This document shows positions 53,596 to 62,215 of a stretch of DNA of 64,000 nucleotides, piece after piece (the first letter of the stretch is position 1; every line of letters begins with the position of its first letter). The DNA comes from Aminivibrio sp. Its GTDB lineage: Bacteria; Synergistota; Synergistia; Synergistales; Aminobacteriaceae. A program made the position numbers and the translations under genes. Where the stretch lies: the NCBI RefSeq assembly GCF_016756745.1, contig NZ_JAESIH010000061.1, positions 1-64,000 of the forward strand, written 5' to 3'. Below the pieces are notes generated by a model. The model did no database searches. It was not told the DNA's origin and saw only the letters and a program-made list of their open reading frames with translations.

Positions 53596-54789
53596 TCACC
53601 TTCCTCCTTCTCTGCTCTTAAGGTAGTCCTCCCAGAGGGGAGACATTTCCCTTCGATGCTTCACGATCCCGGGAAGGGTCGAGAGGACATACCGTATATC
53701 TTCTTCCGTGGTTTCCTCGCCGAGGGTGAGGCGGAGGGAACCGTGGGCCTGTTCATGGGACAGGCCGATGGCCATGAGCACGTGGGAGGGATCCAGGGAT
53801 CCCGAGGAACAGGCGCTGCCGGTGGACCCGTAGATTCCCGCCCCGTCCAGGTCGAGGATAAGGGTCTCCCCTTCAATGCCGATGAAGCTGAAGTTGGCGT
53901 TGTTGGGAAGCCGCTCTCCGGAGGGCGCCCCGTTCAGTTTCGCGTGGGGGATGCTCTTCATGACGCCTTCCACGAGCATGTCCCTCAGCCTGCCGATCCG
54001 TGCCGATGCTGTTTCCATCCTGCCCGCCGTCATCTCGATGGCGGCGCCCAGGCCTACGATCCCGGGCACGTTCTCCGTGGTGGCCCGCCGTCCTCTTTCC
54101 TGTCCCCCGCCGTGCATGAAGGTGTCAATCCTGACACCCTTCCGTATATAGAGGGCCCCGACGCCCTTGGGTCCGTAGAATTTATGGGCCGAAAGGGACA
54201 GAAGATCGATGTTCATGGCCTTCACGTCGATGGGCACATGGGCCACTGCCTGAACCGCATCCGTATGGAACGAAATCCCCTTTTCCCTGCAGAAGGCACC
54301 GATCTCCGCTACCGGCTGCATGGTTCCGATCTCGTTGTTGGCGAACATCACCGACACAAGAACGGTTTTGTCCGTCACGGCCTTCTTCAGGTCGTCAAGG
54401 CTGATGCGCCCTTCGGCATCCACGCCGAGAAAGGTCACGTCAAAGCCGTTTTCCTGGAGGAACTGGGCCGTGTGGAGCACGGCATGGTGCTCAATCTTTG
54501 TAGTGATCACATGGTTGCCCTTTGAACGGTTTCTCCACGCCACGCCTTTCAGGGCCCAATTGTCCGACTCGGTTCCCCCGCTGGTAAAATAAATCTCTTC
54601 CTTCGAGGCTCCAAGAACATCCGCTACTTTCTGCCGGGCGGCTTCGATAGCCTTCCTGTTCCTTTCGGAAAAGGAATAGATGGACGAAGGGTTACCGAAG
54701 GATTCGGTAAAATAGGGTGCCATGGCGGAAACCACTTCGGGCGCTGTAAAGGTTGTTGCGGCATAATCGAGATAAACCTGCCTTGACAT
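53596..54789 (-). CDS. nifS: Cysteine desulfurase NifS
   Basis: A 397-residue PLP enzyme of the NifS/IscS class: YLDYAATT at the N-terminus, IEHHAVLHT, LSAHKFYGPKG with the PLP lysine, RRATTENVPGIVG, and GSACSSGSLDPSHVL with the persulfide cysteine. It supplies sulfur to NifU and probably to MnmA. It follows the Rrf2 regulator by 24 bases in a regulator-nifS-nifU-tag unit. Confidence 0.95.
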   Translation of the reverse strand: MSRQVYLDYAATTFTAPEVVSAMAPYFTESFGNPSSIYSFSERNRKAIEAARQKVADVLGASKEEIYFTSGGTESDNWALKGVAWRNRSKGNHVITTKIEHHAVLHTAQFLQENGFDVTFLGVDAEGRISLDDLKKAVTDKTVLVSVMFANNEIGTMQPVAEIGAFCREKGISFHTDAVQAVAHVPIDVKAMNIDLLSLSAHKFYGPKGVGALYIRKGVRIDTFMHGGGQERGRRATTENVPGIVGLGAAIEMTAGRMETASARIGRLRDMLVEGVMKSIPHAKLNGAPSGERLPNNANFSFIGIEGETLILDLDGAGIYGSTGSACSSGSLDPSHVLMAIGLSHEQAHGSLRLTLGEETTEEDIRYVLSTLPGIVKHRREMSPLWEDYLKSREGGR

Positions 54790-54813
54790 TCCGGGTTGCT
54801 CCTTTCTTCGGCT

Positions 54814-55257
54814 TCAGCCGTTCGCTACACCGGGGGCGTCGTCTTCCCCGCTCCCGCGTTTTTTTACGAGATCAAAAAGGGTGGTGTCTTCCAGAATTCC
54901 GTCGATGCTGTCCTTGAGCCTGCTCCAGAGATCGTGGGTTGCGCAGGACCCTTTGTTTCTGCATCCTACCGCGCTGAGACAGTCCGCAAAGGTGATGTCA
55001 CCCTCGAGGGCCTCCACCACCGAGGCTACAGTTATCTCCGTGGGATGCCTCCGGAGCACGTATCCTCCCTGGGCTCCCCGGACGCTTGCAATGATGTCCT
55101 TGCGCCGCAGCTTGATGAAAAGCTGTTCAAGGTATTTCTCCGAAACCTGCTGTTCCTTCGCGATTTCACCCACGGGGACAGCCCGGTCCCCGTCGTACCG
55201 TTCGGCCATGTATAAAAGGGCCCTGAGGCCGTACCTCGTCTTGGTGGAGAGTTTCAT
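54814..55257 (-). CDS. Rrf2-family regulator, IscR-like
   Basis: A 147-residue winged-helix regulator: MKLSTKTRYGLRALLYMAE at the start, QVSEKYLEQLFIKLRRKDIIASVRGAQGGY in the DNA-binding part, and three cysteines (FADCLSAVGCRNKGSC) positioned as in IscR for an Fe-S cluster. It likely senses cluster status and controls its own operon with nifS and nifU. Confidence 0.92.
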   Translation of the reverse strand: MKLSTKTRYGLRALLYMAERYDGDRAVPVGEIAKEQQVSEKYLEQLFIKLRRKDIIASVRGAQGGYVLRRHPTEITVASVVEALEGDITFADCLSAVGCRNKGSCATHDLWSRLKDSIDGILEDTTLFDLVKKRGSGEDDAPGVANG

Positions 55258-55293
55258 TTCCTATCACATCCCCTGCCTGTATCTTCCGGAGAG

Positions 55294-55322
55294 AATATAC
55301 TATATCCTACTATTTTTGTCAA
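55294..55322 (-). promoter_or_regulatory. Promoter of the Rrf2-nifS-nifU unit
   Basis: Minus-strand -35 TTGACA (55317-55322), 17-base spacer, -10 TATATT (55294-55299). The spacer contains a direct ATAGTA repeat that could serve as a site for the Rrf2 protein. Confidence 0.75.
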
Positions 55323-55337
55323 CTTTATATGGCCCGC

Positions 55338-55617
55338 CTAAATCCGCTCATTTTTCAGGCAGAGGGAGCGTCGCCGGGCATACGGTGAATTCGCCCTCCC
55401 CAGGGGCGAAGAGATCTCGCTCCGCGCTCCTTGCGGAGAGGCCCCTGGGGGAGGGCGCCTGAGGTGAGTGAAACCGACACGGATGTCGGTTTCACAGGCA
55501 GGCAGCCGGCGAACGCAGGGAGCCGCGGAACTCGCTTGGGCAGTTGTCAAAGGCGACAATCTGCACCCCCCGCCCAAGCGAGTCCCGGCGACGCTCCCGC
55601 TGAGGTGCTGATTTAAG
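55338..55617 (-). repeat. Long interspersed palindromic repeat, copy R3 (inverted)
   Basis: The reverse complement of R1 and R2. It starts CTAAATCCGCTC with CAGGCAGAGGGAGCGTCGCCGG, contains the GAAACCGACA/TGTCGGTTTC hairpin and the ACTCGCTTGGGC/GCCCAAGCGAGT stem, and ends near GCTGATTTAAG. It separates the Rrf2 promoter from the end of livF. Only its orientation differs from R1 and R2. Confidence 0.85.
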
Positions 55618-55653
55618 AAAAGAGCCTGCCGGGGAAATCCGGCAGGCTCTTTT
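55617..55653 (-). terminator. Terminator after livF
   Basis: A 15-bp stem (AAAAGAGCCTGCCGG / CCGGCAGGCTCTTTT) with T-tracts on both sides lies 16 bases after livF. Confidence 0.85.
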
Positions 55654-55668
55654 CTTTTTGTGAACGCC

Positions 55669-56433
55669 TTAGGAAAGGGCCCGGGTGGTCTTTCCGCCTC
55701 CGTGGGCTCCGCCGAGATAGGCCGCCTTGATGTCGGCGTTGACAAGAAGCTCCTCCGACAAACCTTCATGGACCATGCGCCCCGTCTGCAGGACATATCC
55801 CCTGTGGGAAAGAAGAAGGGCCTGCCGGGCGTTCTGCTCCACCAGGAGGATGGTGACCCCTTCGTTGTTGATCCTCCGCAGTTCCTTGAATATGTCCCTG
55901 ATGATGATAGGGGCCAGTCCGAGAGACGGTTCGTCAAGAAGCAGAACCTTCGGCCTGGCCATAAGGGCCCTGCCTATGGCCAGCATCTGCTGCTCTCCTC
56001 CGGACAGGGTGCCGGCGTACTGGCCGATCCGCTCCTTCAGCCTCGGGAAGAGGGAAAAAACCCATTCCAGATCTTCCTCGACCTTTGTATCGCTTCCTCT
56101 CGGGAACGCCCCCATCCGAAGATTTTCTAGGACGGTGAGGGGGGCAAAGACCTTCCGCCCCTCTGGGCTCAGGGAAACACCCTGCTGGACGACCCTGTAG
56201 CTCTTTGCCTCGAGGGGAACGCCGCCGAGGAGCACTTCCCCCTTCTCCCGGCGCACCATGGCCATGATGGCGTTCATGAGGGTCGACTTTCCCGCGCCGT
56301 TCGAACCGATAACGCTGACGATCTCACCCTCGAAAACCTTCAGGGACACCCCCGAAAGGGCCTTGATCGCCCCGTAGCTGACATGCAGATCCTTCACTTC
56401 GAGGAGGACGTTTCTTTCCTCAGTCCCGGTCAT
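55669..56433 (-). CDS. livF: Branched-chain-type ABC transporter ATPase LivF
   Basis: A 254-residue ABC ATPase: Walker A GSNGAGKST at about 37-45, LSGGEQQMLAIGRALM signature, LLLDEPSLGLAP Walker B. It starts four bases inside the end of livG. It is the last gene of the livKHMGF operon. Confidence 0.95.
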   Translation of the reverse strand: MTGTEERNVLLEVKDLHVSYGAIKALSGVSLKVFEGEIVSVIGSNGAGKSTLMNAIMAMVRREKGEVLLGGVPLEAKSYRVVQQGVSLSPEGRKVFAPLTVLENLRMGAFPRGSDTKVEEDLEWVFSLFPRLKERIGQYAGTLSGGEQQMLAIGRALMARPKVLLLDEPSLGLAPIIIRDIFKELRRINNEGVTILLVEQNARQALLLSHRGYVLQTGRMVHEGLSEELLVNADIKAAYLGGAHGGGKTTRALS

Positions 56434-57203
56434 TCGTCTTCCTCCTCTCCGAGATAGGCCTTGAGCACTTCGCTGTGGTTCTGAATCTCCCCGGGGGGGC
56501 CCTCGGCGATTTTCGCCCCGAAGTTCATGCAGATGATGTGCGGGCAGATTTCCATCACGAGGTCCATGTGATGTTCGATGACGAGGATGGTCAGTCCGAA
56601 ATCCCTGTGAATGTCCTGTATCAGAATATTCAGGGAGGCCACTTCCTCGGCGTTCATTCCTGCCGCAGGTTCGTCAAGCAGAAGAAGCTCCGGGTCAAGG
56701 GCAAGGGCCCTGGCGATCTCGAGCCTCCGCTGGTAGCCGTAGGGGAGGGTCCCCGCCGCCTGCTCGGCCCTGTCGGCCAGCCCCACCCGCTCCAGGAGGG
56801 TCATGCTTTTTTTCCGGATCTCCCGCTCCTTTGCCCGCCACCTGCCGAGGTGAGTGATCCCCTCCACGAAGGTATAGGGCACGTGGTGCTGGGCCGCGGT
56901 CATCACGTTCTCGAGGACCGTGGAGCGCTGGAAGAGCCGGAGGTTCTGGAATGTCCGGGCCACTCCCCGTGCCGTGACCTGGTAGGTCTTCAGCGGAACG
57001 AGGTTTTCTCCCTTGAAGAAAATGCTCCCTTCGTCCGGGTCATAGACGCCGGTGATCAAGTTGAACACCGTGGTCTTTCCCGCTCCGTTGGGGCCCATGA
57101 GGCCTGCGAGCTCCCCCTTCTCTAGGGAGAAGGTCATTTTGCTCACCGCCTGCACGCCGCCGAAGTTCTTGGTTACGCCGGAAAGTTCGAAGAATGAGCT
57201 CAT
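56430..57203 (-). CDS. livG: Branched-chain-type ABC transporter ATPase LivG
   Basis: A 257-residue ABC ATPase: Walker A GPNGAGKTT near residues 37-45, the LivG-specific insertion with ARTFQNLRLFQ, a modified signature LPYGYQRRLEIARAL, and LLLDEPAAGMN. Overlapping codons link it to livM and livF. Confidence 0.95.
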   Translation of the reverse strand: MSSFFELSGVTKNFGGVQAVSKMTFSLEKGELAGLMGPNGAGKTTVFNLITGVYDPDEGSIFFKGENLVPLKTYQVTARGVARTFQNLRLFQRSTVLENVMTAAQHHVPYTFVEGITHLGRWRAKEREIRKKSMTLLERVGLADRAEQAAGTLPYGYQRRLEIARALALDPELLLLDEPAAGMNAEEVASLNILIQDIHRDFGLTILVIEHHMDLVMEICPHIICMNFGAKIAEGPPGEIQNHSEVLKAYLGEEEDE

Positions 57204-58066
57204 CAGGCACGCCTCCGGAAGGGCGCCTTCACCCAGGAGAGGAACTCACGGTTACCCATGATTCCCTCGGGCCGAAGGACCATGATAATGACGAGAACCG
57301 CTCCGTAGATAAGCATGCGGTACTGGGAAATGGGACGGAAAAGTTCCGTCACCAAGGTAATCACCGCTGTCCCCAGGAGTGATCCGCTCATGGACCCCAG
57401 TCCGCCGAAGACCACCACGGCGGTGAGCTCCGTGGACTTGAGCATGTCGAACATGACGGGCTGGATGAAGGAGAGGAATCCTCCGAGGAGGGCTCCGGCC
57501 ACGCCGCAGTAGAAAGCGGAGATCATGAGACTGAGCACCCGTATCCGTGCTGTGTTAAAGCCGAGCAGGGACGAGGCGATGTAATCGTCCCTGCAAGCCT
57601 TGCAGGCCCTGCCGAAACGGCTGTTGATCAGGTTGAACATGAAAACCGCCAGCACCAGGAAAAAGGCGAGGGCCACGGGAAAGGTGGTGTAGGGATCGAT
57701 CCCGGGGTATCCCCGGGCGCCTCTGGTTACGGACTGCCAGTTCTCGAGGATGAGGCGGATGGCTTCGCCGAGGCCGATGGAGGCGATGGCGTAATAGTCC
57801 CCCATGAGCTTCAGGGTGGGAACGCCTATGAAGTAAGCGACGGCCACGGCGACCACCCCTCCCAGGAGGATGGCGGGCAGCCAGTGGACGTCGTGCTGCA
57901 CCGTCAGGATGGCGGTCGTGTAAGCTCCGAGGGCCATATAGGCGGCGTGCCCCAGGGAAAAGATCCCCGTGAAGCCGGTGAGAAGCGATACACCCATGGC
58001 TGCGATGGCGTTGATGCAGAGGAGGATGATAATACCTTCAGTATATCCGGACATAGGGGGCGTCAC
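57203..58066 (-). CDS. livM: Branched-chain-type ABC permease LivM
   Basis: A 287-residue membrane permease: SLGHAAYMALGAYTTA near the N-terminus and GGLGSMSGSLLGTAVIT toward the C-terminus are LivM landmarks. It is immediately adjacent to livH and livG. Confidence 0.94.
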   Translation of the reverse strand: MTPPMSGYTEGIIILLCINAIAAMGVSLLTGFTGIFSLGHAAYMALGAYTTAILTVQHDVHWLPAILLGGVVAVAVAYFIGVPTLKLMGDYYAIASIGLGEAIRLILENWQSVTRGARGYPGIDPYTTFPVALAFFLVLAVFMFNLINSRFGRACKACRDDYIASSLLGFNTARIRVLSLMISAFYCGVAGALLGGFLSFIQPVMFDMLKSTELTAVVVFGGLGSMSGSLLGTAVITLVTELFRPISQYRMLIYGAVLVIIMVLRPEGIMGNREFLSWVKAPFRRRA

Positions 58067-58948
58067 CTACACTTTCTCGCTGACGCTCTTCCCGAAAAGC
58101 CCTGTGGGCTTCACGAGCAGGGTGATCACCAGCATGGAGAAAACGACCAGGTCCCTCATCTGGCTCGAAATGAACCCGGCGGTGAGCATCTCGGCAAGTC
58201 CCAGGATCAGGCTGCCCACCACGGCTCCGGGCAGGGACCCCAGCCCCCCGATCACCGCGGCGACGAAGGCCTTGATGGTGATGGCCCCGAGCTGGGGATA
58301 GAGGGTATAGCGCACGGAAAGGAAAATGCCCCCGACAGCCGCAAGGGCTCCGGCAACAAAAAAGACGATGGAGATCAGCAGATTCACGTTCACTCCCATG
58401 AGCCCGGCGGTCCGCAGGTCATAGGCCGCCGCACGGATGGCGAGGCCCCACCTGGTTTTCGACAGGAAGAGCTGCAGGGCGCCGAGGAAAACAACTGCGG
58501 ACACAAGGGAGAGGAGGTCAAAGGCACTGGTGGTTGCCATTCCCATGAGGTTGACCGGAGTCGTGGGAATGACCGGAGGAAGAGCCCGGAAGCGGCCTCC
58601 CGCCACGATGACGAAAATGTTTTCGATGACGATACTCATGCCCAAGGAGGCAATGAGAAGGTACAGCGTGACATTGGTCCGTTCACGGATGGGACGGTAG
58701 GCGAGCCGTTCGGTGAGAACGGCGGCAAGACCTGCACCCGCAAGGGCAAGGGCCCCGGACACCCAGATTCCCGTTCCGAAAGTGTGGAGCACGCCGTAGC
58801 AAATGTAGCCTCCGATAACGAGAAAACCGCCGTGAGCGAAATTGGAAAATAAAAGGATGGAATACACGAGAGAATAGCCAACGGCGATGAGTGCGTAGAC
58901 CGACCCAAGGGAAAGGCCGTTGATGATCTGCTGGATCAGCGTCGCCAA
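58067..58948 (-). CDS. livH: Branched-chain-type ABC permease LivH
   Basis: A 293-residue membrane permease: GLSLGSVYALIAVGYSLVYSI at the N-terminus and GGLGSLPGAVVGSLILG near the end. It begins with TTG (MATLIQQ) behind AAAGGGGTGA. The adjoining livM starts one base after its stop. Confidence 0.94.
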   Translation of the reverse strand: MATLIQQIINGLSLGSVYALIAVGYSLVYSILLFSNFAHGGFLVIGGYICYGVLHTFGTGIWVSGALALAGAGLAAVLTERLAYRPIRERTNVTLYLLIASLGMSIVIENIFVIVAGGRFRALPPVIPTTPVNLMGMATTSAFDLLSLVSAVVFLGALQLFLSKTRWGLAIRAAAYDLRTAGLMGVNVNLLISIVFFVAGALAAVGGIFLSVRYTLYPQLGAITIKAFVAAVIGGLGSLPGAVVGSLILGLAEMLTAGFISSQMRDLVVFSMLVITLLVKPTGLFGKSVSEKV

Positions 58949-58973
58949 AGACGGATCACCCCTTTCACGTATT

Positions 58974-59006
58974 GATGAGGGCGAACGGGGGGTCCGCCCT
59001 CATCAG
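58974..59006 (-). terminator. Hairpin between livK and livH
   Basis: A perfect 11-bp stem (TGATGAGGGCG / CGCCCTCATCA) with an 11-base loop and no T-run. It probably attenuates or processes the transcript so that the binding protein is made in excess. Confidence 0.6.
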
Positions 59007-59068
59007 TTCCAACTATAGCATATTTGCGTTTTTCGGTATACTATTTTCCGAATCGGCCGTCTTCCGGT

Positions 59069-60412
59069 CTACGGCTTGATCTTTGTGAAGAACTGTCCCT
59101 TGCCTTCCTTGGCGATCAGCACCACGCCGTCCTTGTCCACAGGATTGTGGGTCGCGGGATCCATGGTGATCGTCGCATGGTGCAGTTTCAGGTCCTTCGT
59201 CGCCTCGAGGGCATCACGGATCGCCTTAGGGTCGTCAGAGCCGGCACGGGCTATGGCGTCAACCACCCAGTACACCGAGTCGTACCCGAGCACTCCGTTC
59301 ACGAACTCCTTGCATTCGTCGTTCCACCGTTCCTTGTAGGCTGCGAAGAACGGCTGCATGGCAGGATCTTCCGGAGCCACGTGGTTGATCCAGTAGGACC
59401 CCTCCATGGCTTCACCGGCGATCTCCCACATGAACTCGCCGTACCCGTCGCCGCCCACAAACACGATCTCGTTCAGACCAAGCTCACGGGCCTGCTTCAT
59501 GATCAGCGCCATTTCCTTCCCCATGTTCGGAAGCACGAGAACATCGGCGCCCTTCTCTCGGATCTCCGTCAGCTGCGCCCGGAAGTCCACGTCCTGACCG
59601 CCCCGGAATCCGAGGTCGGCTACAACCTTCCCGCCGTACTCACCGTAGCTCGCCATGAAGAACTCCCGCAGCCCCTGGGAGTAGTCGTTCCCCACGTCGT
59701 ACAGGATCGCCGCGTTCATCTTCTTCAGCTCCTTCGCCGCGAAGAAGGCGATGAGCTTGCCCTGGTACGGATCGGTGAAGCAGATGCGGAAGGAGTAGGG
59801 ACGGACCGCTCCCTTCTCGTCGACCGTCACCAGCGGGTTCGTGGACACTGTCCCCACCTGGGACACGCCGAGACGGTTCACTATGGGCGCCGTGGCGATA
59901 TTGATGCCGCTTCCGTTCGCGCCGACGATGGCGACAACCTTGTCCTCTTCGATCATCCGGCGCACAGCGTTCACCGCGTCTTCGGCCCGGGTGCGGAAGT
60001 CGTACACCACAAGCTCTACGGGACGGCCGAGCACGCCGCCCTTGGCGTTAATCTCCTCCACTGCGAGACGGGCCGTCTTCTCCTCCGTCTGGCCGTAGGC
60101 GGCCCAGTCACCGGTGAGCGCAGCCAAGTACCCGATCTTCACTGGCTGACCCCCGGCCTTCACTTCTTCAGTCTTTGCCGGTTCGGCAGGTTTCTCCTCA
60201 GGTTTCGGTTCTTCCGCGGCCTTTGGGGCTTCGGCCGGTTTGGGAGCTTCAGCGGGTTTTTCCTCGGCTTTCGGGGTCTCGGCAGCCTTGGGCGCAGGCG
60301 CTTCCTGCTTCGGGGTCTCCTTGGGCGCTTCGGGCGCCGGTTTCTGCTGCATCACAAAATATCCGACAATAACGACGAGAACAGCCAGACCTATCAACCA
60401 GTTCTTCTTCAA
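59069..60412 (-). CDS. livK: Membrane-tethered LivK-type substrate-binding protein with long linker
   Basis: A 447-residue protein. Residues 5-21 form one hydrophobic segment with no cleavage motif and no lipobox, so it should stay anchored in the inner membrane. A linker follows (about 24-88) made almost only of Pro, Ala, Lys and Glu with repeated PAEAPK-like units. The periplasmic type-I binding fold begins at VKIGYLAALTGDWAAYG. The start is TTG with AGGAGGTGG seven bases upstream. Liv-family proteins bind branched-chain or other amino acids. The tether is unlike the usual free or lipid-anchored form. Confidence 0.9.
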   Translation of the reverse strand: MKKNWLIGLAVLVVIVGYFVMQQKPAPEAPKETPKQEAPAPKAAETPKAEEKPAEAPKPAEAPKAAEEPKPEEKPAEPAKTEEVKAGGQPVKIGYLAALTGDWAAYGQTEEKTARLAVEEINAKGGVLGRPVELVVYDFRTRAEDAVNAVRRMIEEDKVVAIVGANGSGINIATAPIVNRLGVSQVGTVSTNPLVTVDEKGAVRPYSFRICFTDPYQGKLIAFFAAKELKKMNAAILYDVGNDYSQGLREFFMASYGEYGGKVVADLGFRGGQDVDFRAQLTEIREKGADVLVLPNMGKEMALIMKQARELGLNEIVFVGGDGYGEFMWEIAGEAMEGSYWINHVAPEDPAMQPFFAAYKERWNDECKEFVNGVLGYDSVYWVVDAIARAGSDDPKAIRDALEATKDLKLHHATITMDPATHNPVDKDGVVLIAKEGKGQFFTKIKP

Positions 60413-60456
60413 AATCTACCACCTCCTGAGTGAATTTCACTGCCTGAACGCTCTTT

Positions 60457-60485
60457 ATTTTACTACGACCACGATCGGGTCACAA
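60457..60485 (-). promoter_or_regulatory. Promoter of the liv operon
   Basis: Minus-strand -35 TTGTGA (60480-60485), 17-base spacer, -10 TAAAAT (60457-60462), 45 bases before the livK start. Confidence 0.5.
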
Positions 60486-60520
60486 ACTGTTTCTTTTTTT
60501 CTGCCGTATCCACTATCCAC

Positions 60521-60547
60521 AAAAAAGGCACCGGAAAGACCGGCGCC
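60521..60547 (-). terminator. Terminator after rocB-like gene
   Basis: Stem GGCGCCGG / CCGGTGCC (arms 60540-60547 and 60527-60534), followed on the minus strand by six T. Confidence 0.8.
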
Positions 60548-60556
60548 CCGTTCGTC

Positions 60557-62215
60557 CTAGACAGCGGTTTCTTCCCTTCCAGCCTCCTCGGCAACGTAGA
60601 AGGCAAAGTTTCTGAACAGCGGGGGGAGGGTGCGCAGGAAATAGGGAAGGTGGATCCTCTCGCCGTTCTTGTGGTCATCCTTGCCCAGGGGGCCGAAATT
60701 CGCCACGGGAACGTCAAGCTTCTTGAGGTCTTCCAGGGGGAAGCGGTATTCCCTCCCCCAGAGGGGCATGTTGTCCCCCAGGGCGTCGAGATCGTCCGGG
60801 TTCCCCTGGAACCCGAAATAACTGAGGTCCATGATGCCGTGGAAGACATCCACCACGGAAATGTCGAGGCCGTCTTCCTTCCCGTCCTCCCGGAGGCGGG
60901 CAACGGCCCTGAGGACGGCACGCTCTCCGCCGGTCCTCCCGTTGTTCAGCCTCGGAGGGTAATAGGGCGGAAGGAAACCCACCACGATAAGGGGTCCCTT
61001 CTCTCCCGCCAGGTCGAGCAAATAGGAGGTTGTTTCCACTCCCCGCTCCCGTTCGTCCAGGGAGGGGGGAAGAGACCGGAGAAAATCGTCCAGGAGCCCT
61101 TCGAACCCCGGCGTTTTTTTCTTTGCCCCGGCGAGCAGTTCACCGAAATCCATGACCCGGGGAGAAAAGATCTTCGCCCGCGGCGCGATGCCACCCCTGC
61201 CCCTGATAAGGCAGTTCTGCTCGCTGATCCTCCGCAGGCTCATCTCCAGGGCCTCTCCGGCCGCCGCCTTCATCTCCTCAAGCACTCCGGCGGGTGTTTT
61301 TTTCACGGTAAGGAGATTGTAATAGGCCACAGCCCGCTCGGGGAGGGTCACCGAGTAATTCTTCACCAGGTCCCTGAACCGGAGACATGCCATGGGGGGG
61401 AAGCTTCTTCCCTCCCATTCCTCCGAGGTGGAGGCGGCCCCTTCGAGAACAAGGGAGAGGTTGGCCGCCAGGAGAGAGGCGCTCACTCCGTCGAAATAAT
61501 CACCCACGTGAGCTTCCTTGCCCACGCAGAGAAAGAAGGGCATGATCTTGCCGATGGTGCCGAGGTACACCGCTCCGGCTGGAATCTCCCTCCCTCCGAC
61601 GGAAGGCTCTCCGTTGATGGCGGCGGAGTACTCGATCCCCCACTCTTCCCTGAGCCTCACAAGCCAAGGGACGGCCCCTCGCATACCCGCCGAGGTGTTT
61701 TCCTCGTCCGGGACTGCCAGGAAGAGAATGTTCGCGGGAAAGTCTCCTGTTCGTGAAACTTCAGCAAGGAGCCCCATCTCGAGGGCCAGTCCGGACTTCA
61801 TGTCCGAGACCCCCCGGCCGAAGAGGTATTCCCCGCTCGCAAGGTCCGACCGGGCCTCCGGCGGTATATCAAGCTCACCGACCCGTCCGGTCAGTTCCTC
61901 CGGCGAAAATGCCAGGTGCTTCAGCGGCCCGTAGGCTTCGGCATCCACCACGTCGAAATGGCCCGTGAGAACCACGGTTCGCTTCATTTCCGCCGCGCCC
62001 CTCACCAGGGCGGCAACAGCACTCCTGCCAAGCGAATCTCCTTCGGCAGGAAGATACCGCAGATGGGATGGATTCCTCCGGAAATACTCCAGTTCCGACA
62101 GCTTTCCGAAAATGAGCTCCGCTGCGCGGTTTTCCTCTCCCGAGAAGGAAACGCTCGGGACGGAAACGAGTTCCAGAAGAAGACGGTATAGATCTTCACT
62201 GTCAAGGGATACCAC
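60557..62215 (-). CDS. rocB: RocB-type M20 peptidase
   Basis: A 552-residue M20 metallohydrolase of the RocB group, longer than YgeY-type enzymes. Motifs: LTGHFDVVD (His, Asp), GRGVSDMKSG (bridging Asp), VPDEENTSAG (Glu pair), INGEPS, and a C-terminal PLGKDDHKNGER (last His). RocB is linked to arginine utilisation in Bacillus, but the reaction is undefined. The start overlaps the end of the MscS-type gene by 14 bases. Confidence 0.88.
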   Translation of the reverse strand: MVSLDSEDLYRLLLELVSVPSVSFSGEENRAAELIFGKLSELEYFRRNPSHLRYLPAEGDSLGRSAVAALVRGAAEMKRTVVLTGHFDVVDAEAYGPLKHLAFSPEELTGRVGELDIPPEARSDLASGEYLFGRGVSDMKSGLALEMGLLAEVSRTGDFPANILFLAVPDEENTSAGMRGAVPWLVRLREEWGIEYSAAINGEPSVGGREIPAGAVYLGTIGKIMPFFLCVGKEAHVGDYFDGVSASLLAANLSLVLEGAASTSEEWEGRSFPPMACLRFRDLVKNYSVTLPERAVAYYNLLTVKKTPAGVLEEMKAAAGEALEMSLRRISEQNCLIRGRGGIAPRAKIFSPRVMDFGELLAGAKKKTPGFEGLLDDFLRSLPPSLDERERGVETTSYLLDLAGEKGPLIVVGFLPPYYPPRLNNGRTGGERAVLRAVARLREDGKEDGLDISVVDVFHGIMDLSYFGFQGNPDDLDALGDNMPLWGREYRFPLEDLKKLDVPVANFGPLGKDDHKNGERIHLPYFLRTLPPLFRNFAFYVAEEAGREETAV

